Shown here: positions 5,697 to 7,970 of the stretch, piece after piece
How the letters are laid out: every line of letters begins with the position of its first letter
Numbering within the stretch: position 1 is the stretch's first letter
Assembly (NCBI GenBank): GCA_028684405.1
Contig: JAQUGA010000113.1
Location: 1-7,970, forward strand
DNA from: Bacteroidales bacterium
Lineage (GTDB): Bacteria > Bacteroidota > Bacteroidia > Bacteroidales > WCHB1-69
Direction: 5' to 3'
Length of the DNA: 7,970 bases
Made by a program: the position numbers and the translations under genes
The notes under the pieces: model-generated
Told to the model about the DNA's origin: nothing
Seen by the model: only the letters and a program-made list of their open reading frames with translations
Database searches by the model: none

Positions 5697-7350
5697 TATA
5701 CAAGAATCACAATACGTAAGAAGTCTGATAGAGGCTAGTTTAGATCCTTTGATTGTAATCAACACACAGGGGAAAATTACGGACATGAATGAAGCTACTG
5801 CCAATATTATTGGTTTTGCACGAGAAAAGCTAACAGGTACTGATTTTTTTGATTACTTCACCGAACCACAGAAGGCACGCGAAGCTTATAAAGAAGTTTT
5901 TGCAAAAGGATCTGTTGTCGACTCCTCACTTACCATTCGTCACGAAAAAGGCAAGCTTACAGATGTTTTATTCAATGGGTCGGTCTACAAGGATGATAAA
6001 GGAGATGTTCAAGGTGTTGTTATTGTTGCCAGAGATGTAACTCAACAAAAAAGAGTTGCAACGGAGTTGAATGAAGCAAAAGTGTTTGCAGAACAAGTTA
6101 TGAAAATAGCCGAAGATGAAAGAGAAAAAGCCGAAAAAGCCCTACATCATGCCGAAGATGCCGTTAAGGCAAAACAGCAATTCTTGTCGAATATGAGTCA
6201 TGAGATTCGTACACCCATGAATGCAATTATCGGATTTACAAAGATTGTACTTAAAAAAGAATTGACAGCCAAACAAAAAGAATATTTAATGGCTATAAAA
6301 ATGAGTGGCGATGCACTAATCGTACTTATTAACGACATCCTCGATTTGGCAAAAGTAGATTCAGGAAAAATGACATTTGAAAAAACACCTTTCCAAATGG
6401 CAGTATCCATATCCGCTATGCTTCATTTGTTTGAAACAAATGTGCAGGAAAAAAATCTTAAATTAACCAAAGAATATGACCATAATATTCCAAAGGTATT
6501 GCTTGGTGATCCTGTTCGTTTGCACCAAATTATTTTGAACCTGGTGAGCAATGCAGTTAAGTTTACAAGAGAAGGGGAAATTACAGTAAAAGTACGTTTG
6601 TTAAAGGAAGATGAGGACAAAGTCGACATCGAGTTTTCGGTTTCAGATACCGGAATTAGGATAGAAGATGAGAAATTAAGTTGTATTTTTGCAAATTTCC
6701 AACAAGCTTCCTGCGAAACTTCCCGTTTATACGGAGGAACAGGTTTGGGACTCTCTATTGTGAAAAAACTAGTAGAAGCCCAAGGTGGAACTGTGGATGT
6801 GAAAAGTGAAATAAATAGGGGGTCTACATTCCGTTTTACTTTGTCTTTTCATAAAACAAAAGCCGAAGCCGAACTGTTAAACGAAATCGTGGAATTAGAT
6901 TCCGCAATAAAAAACATTAAGGTATTGGTGGTTGAAGACATCGCACTCAATCAATTGTTGATGAAAACACTTTTAGATGATTTTGGATTTGAAAGAGATA
7001 TTGCTTCAAACGGAAAAATAGCCATCGAAAAAATGAAAACCAATTCCTACAACATTGTGTTGATGGATTTACATATGCCAGAAATGAATGGTTTTGAAGC
7101 CACTGCATACATTCGTAAGGAAATGAATTCAAAAATTCCAATTGTTGCATTAACCGCAGATGTTACAACCGTTGATATAGCCAAATGCAAAGAGGTTGGA
7201 ATGAATGATTACATTGCAAAGCTAGTTGACGAAAAATTGCTTTACAGTAAAATTGTGGGACTCGTAATGAAGAGAATTCAACGGACAGATACAAAGAGGA
7301 AAAATCTCGAAAATAAGGAAAAATTAAAATATACAAATTTGCAATTTTGA
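5683..7350 (+). CDS. Hybrid sensor histidine kinase (PAS-HisKA-HATPase-REC), HPt split off
   Basis: A probably cytoplasmic sensor starting a phosphorelay; no membrane segment is visible. From the ATG at 5683 (555 aa): PAS domain 8-122; coiled coil 125-165; HisKA with H173 in SNMSHEIRTPMNAIIGF; HATPase with N286/N290 in the N box and RLYGGTGLGL as G2 box (349-357); receiver 411-530 with E418/D419, phospho-acceptor D462 in LMDLHMPEMNG, T491 and K513. I preferred this ATG to TTG 5644, which adds 13 unlikely residues from the AraC end. Oddities: the G1 box reads DTGIRI, with R326 where Gly is expected, and the receiver Lys is followed by Leu514 instead of Pro. The TGA at 7348-7350 interrupts a protein whose HPt domain continues in the next frame. 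Relatives end in HPt, so this is a truncated, perhaps damaged, copy. Confidence 0.9.
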   Translation: MQTNNIQESQYVRSLIEASLDPLIVINTQGKITDMNEATANIIGFAREKLTGTDFFDYFTEPQKAREAYKEVFAKGSVVDSSLTIRHEKGKLTDVLFNGSVYKDDKGDVQGVVIVARDVTQQKRVATELNEAKVFAEQVMKIAEDEREKAEKALHHAEDAVKAKQQFLSNMSHEIRTPMNAIIGFTKIVLKKELTAKQKEYLMAIKMSGDALIVLINDILDLAKVDSGKMTFEKTPFQMAVSISAMLHLFETNVQEKNLKLTKEYDHNIPKVLLGDPVRLHQIILNLVSNAVKFTREGEITVKVRLLKEDEDKVDIEFSVSDTGIRIEDEKLSCIFANFQQASCETSRLYGGTGLGLSIVKKLVEAQGGTVDVKSEINRGSTFRFTLSFHKTKAEAELLNEIVELDSAIKNIKVLVVEDIALNQLLMKTLLDDFGFERDIASNGKIAIEKMKTNSYNIVLMDLHMPEMNGFEATAYIRKEMNSKIPIVALTADVTTVDIAKCKEVGMNDYIAKLVDEKLLYSKIVGLVMKRIQRTDTKRKNLENKEKLKYTNLQF

Positions 7351-7688
7351 ATAAATGTACCAAATCAAATCCTGTGTTAATGACAGAAATGATTAACCTT
7401 TATCTGGAACAAACACCACCACTCGTGAAAATAATGAAACAAGGGATGTATGATAAAGACTGGAATTCGATATACTCGGCTGTTCATAAGATGATTCCTT
7501 CATTTTCAATAGTGGGAATAAGCGTAGATTTTGAAAATATGGCACGAAAAGTTCAGGATTTTGCAAATACGCAGCAGCATACAGATAAAATACCAGATTA
7601 TGTTCAACAACTTGAAAAAGTTTGCAAACAAGCTTGCATAGAATTAGAAGAAGAGTTAAATGTGATTAAAACTACAAAAAATGAATAA
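7347..7688 (+). pseudogene. HPt phosphotransfer domain separated from the kinase by a frameshift
   Basis: The frame encodes a complete helical HPt domain of about 110 aa. From the TTG at 7347, H47 in SAVHKMIPSFSIVG is the phospho-accepting histidine, preceded by MTEMINLYLEQTPPLV and followed by FENMARKVQDFA, as in the C-terminal HPt of flavobacterial hybrid kinases. It would take phosphate from receiver D462 and pass it to the next response regulator. It has no proper start: TTG 7347 overlaps the kinase stop and the first ATG is at 7380. One additional T in the run at 7345-7348 would join it to the kinase as NLQFLNKCTKSNPVL. If translated alone from the internal ATG it could still fold, lacking only the linker. 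Its end overlaps the response regulator start by 8 bases. Confidence 0.8.
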
Positions 7689-7970
7689 CGAAAACAAACC
7701 CAGTCTGCCAACAAGCAAGATAAAACTCTTTCTGGTTGATGATGATGCCCTGTATCTAAAATTGCTGGAAATCGAGTTGCTTCAGCATGCTGATTTTGAA
7801 ATTGAAACTTTCCCGACAGGAGAGGAGTTTTTAAAAAATATTACGCGTAGTCCGGATGTGATTATTTTAGACTACCATCTTAATGGGATTAATAAAAATG
7901 CGATGAACGGAATAGATACATTGGATAAAATTAAAACTTTCAATTCTGATATTCCAGTCATCATTTTATC
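7681..7970 (+). CDS. Single-domain response regulator (partial, runs off window)
   Basis: The visible 97 residues are the first four-fifths of a receiver domain: LFLVDDDALYLKLLEIEL with the acidic pocket at D20-D22, phospho-acceptor D64 in VIILDYHLNG, and S97 at the conserved Ser/Thr position of IPVIILS. The Lys and the end of the domain lie past 7970. Relatives that I recall with this sequence character consist of little more than the receiver, so no DNA-binding output is expected, but the end is not visible. The ATG at 7681 overlaps the HPt stop codon (7686-7688) by 8 bases, a coupling typical of one operon. It is the likely final phosphate acceptor of the relay, receiving from the HPt histidine. 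The pocket residues seen are intact, unlike the damaged kinase upstream. Confidence 0.9.
   Translation, partial: MNNENKPSLPTSKIKLFLVDDDALYLKLLEIELLQHADFEIETFPTGEEFLKNITRSPDVIILDYHLNGINKNAMNGIDTLDKIKTFNSDIPVIIL

Noticed and set aside
7342..7350. Programmed -1 frameshift joining kinase and HPt
   Set aside because: The site C AAT TTT GA is not a good X-XXY-YYZ slippery heptamer, a run of four T is short for transcriptional slippage, and I saw no clear downstream stimulator hairpin. A lost base is simpler.
6198..7363. Minus-strand open frames opposite the kinase gene
   Set aside because: They lie opposite clear HisKA, HATPase and REC coding sequence and show no independent start signals.
1..7970. 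CRISPR array, toxin-antitoxin pair, restriction or anti-phage system
   Set aside because: No regularly spaced repeats were seen, and no effector domains of such systems are encoded on either strand.

Overview
The window looks like a chromosomal piece of a Bacteroidota, most likely Flavobacteriia (Flavobacterium-like). The DNA is AT-rich, a type IX secretion C-terminal sorting domain is present, Shine-Dalgarno sequences are weak or absent, TAnnTTTG-type -7 boxes occur, and the antiporter and hybrid kinase are of types familiar from that group. The assignment rests on sequence character and family knowledge; no search was run.

Positions 1-1023 hold little that is certainly coding. Present are a possible gene remnant (316-528), a Bacteroidota-type -7 box, a tandem GCGGTGGCA repeat, the 3' end of a tRNA without its 5' half, a clean hairpin terminator and a doubtful small ORF. 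The tRNA 3' end suggests the border of a former integrated element. Positions 1024-3147 (or 3166), minus strand, encode a CPA2-type cation:proton antiporter with a C-terminal universal-stress-like region; its natural N-terminus appears to be separated from the rest by a one-base frame change. Positions 3148-3599 are intergenic with two hairpins.

Positions 3600-4085 carry the 3' remnant of a T9SS-exported protein (minus strand), cut off next to an IS4-family insertion sequence (about 4095-5483). On the other side of the IS lies the 3' remnant of an AraC-type regulator (plus strand), also cut off. The two flanking fragments belong to different genes in opposite orientations and no target duplication is visible, so the IS marks a rearrangement junction rather than a simple insertion.

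The AraC fragment overlaps a hybrid histidine kinase (PAS-HisKA-HATPase-REC, 5683-7350). The kinase's HPt module follows in another reading frame (7347-7688), apparently split off by loss of one T in a T run. A receiver-only response regulator (7681 to the window end) overlaps the HPt frame. Together these would form an AraC / hybrid kinase-HPt / response regulator phosphorelay operon. Here it has lost its first gene's 5' end and the upstream region expected to hold its promoter, carries substitutions in the kinase G1 box and at the receiver Lys-Pro position, and has the HPt frameshift: a signalling operon in apparent decay. I saw no convincing entirely new system. The most interesting local structures are the double barrier against read-through transcription at the IS upstream end, and the step-by-step damage in the phosphorelay operon.
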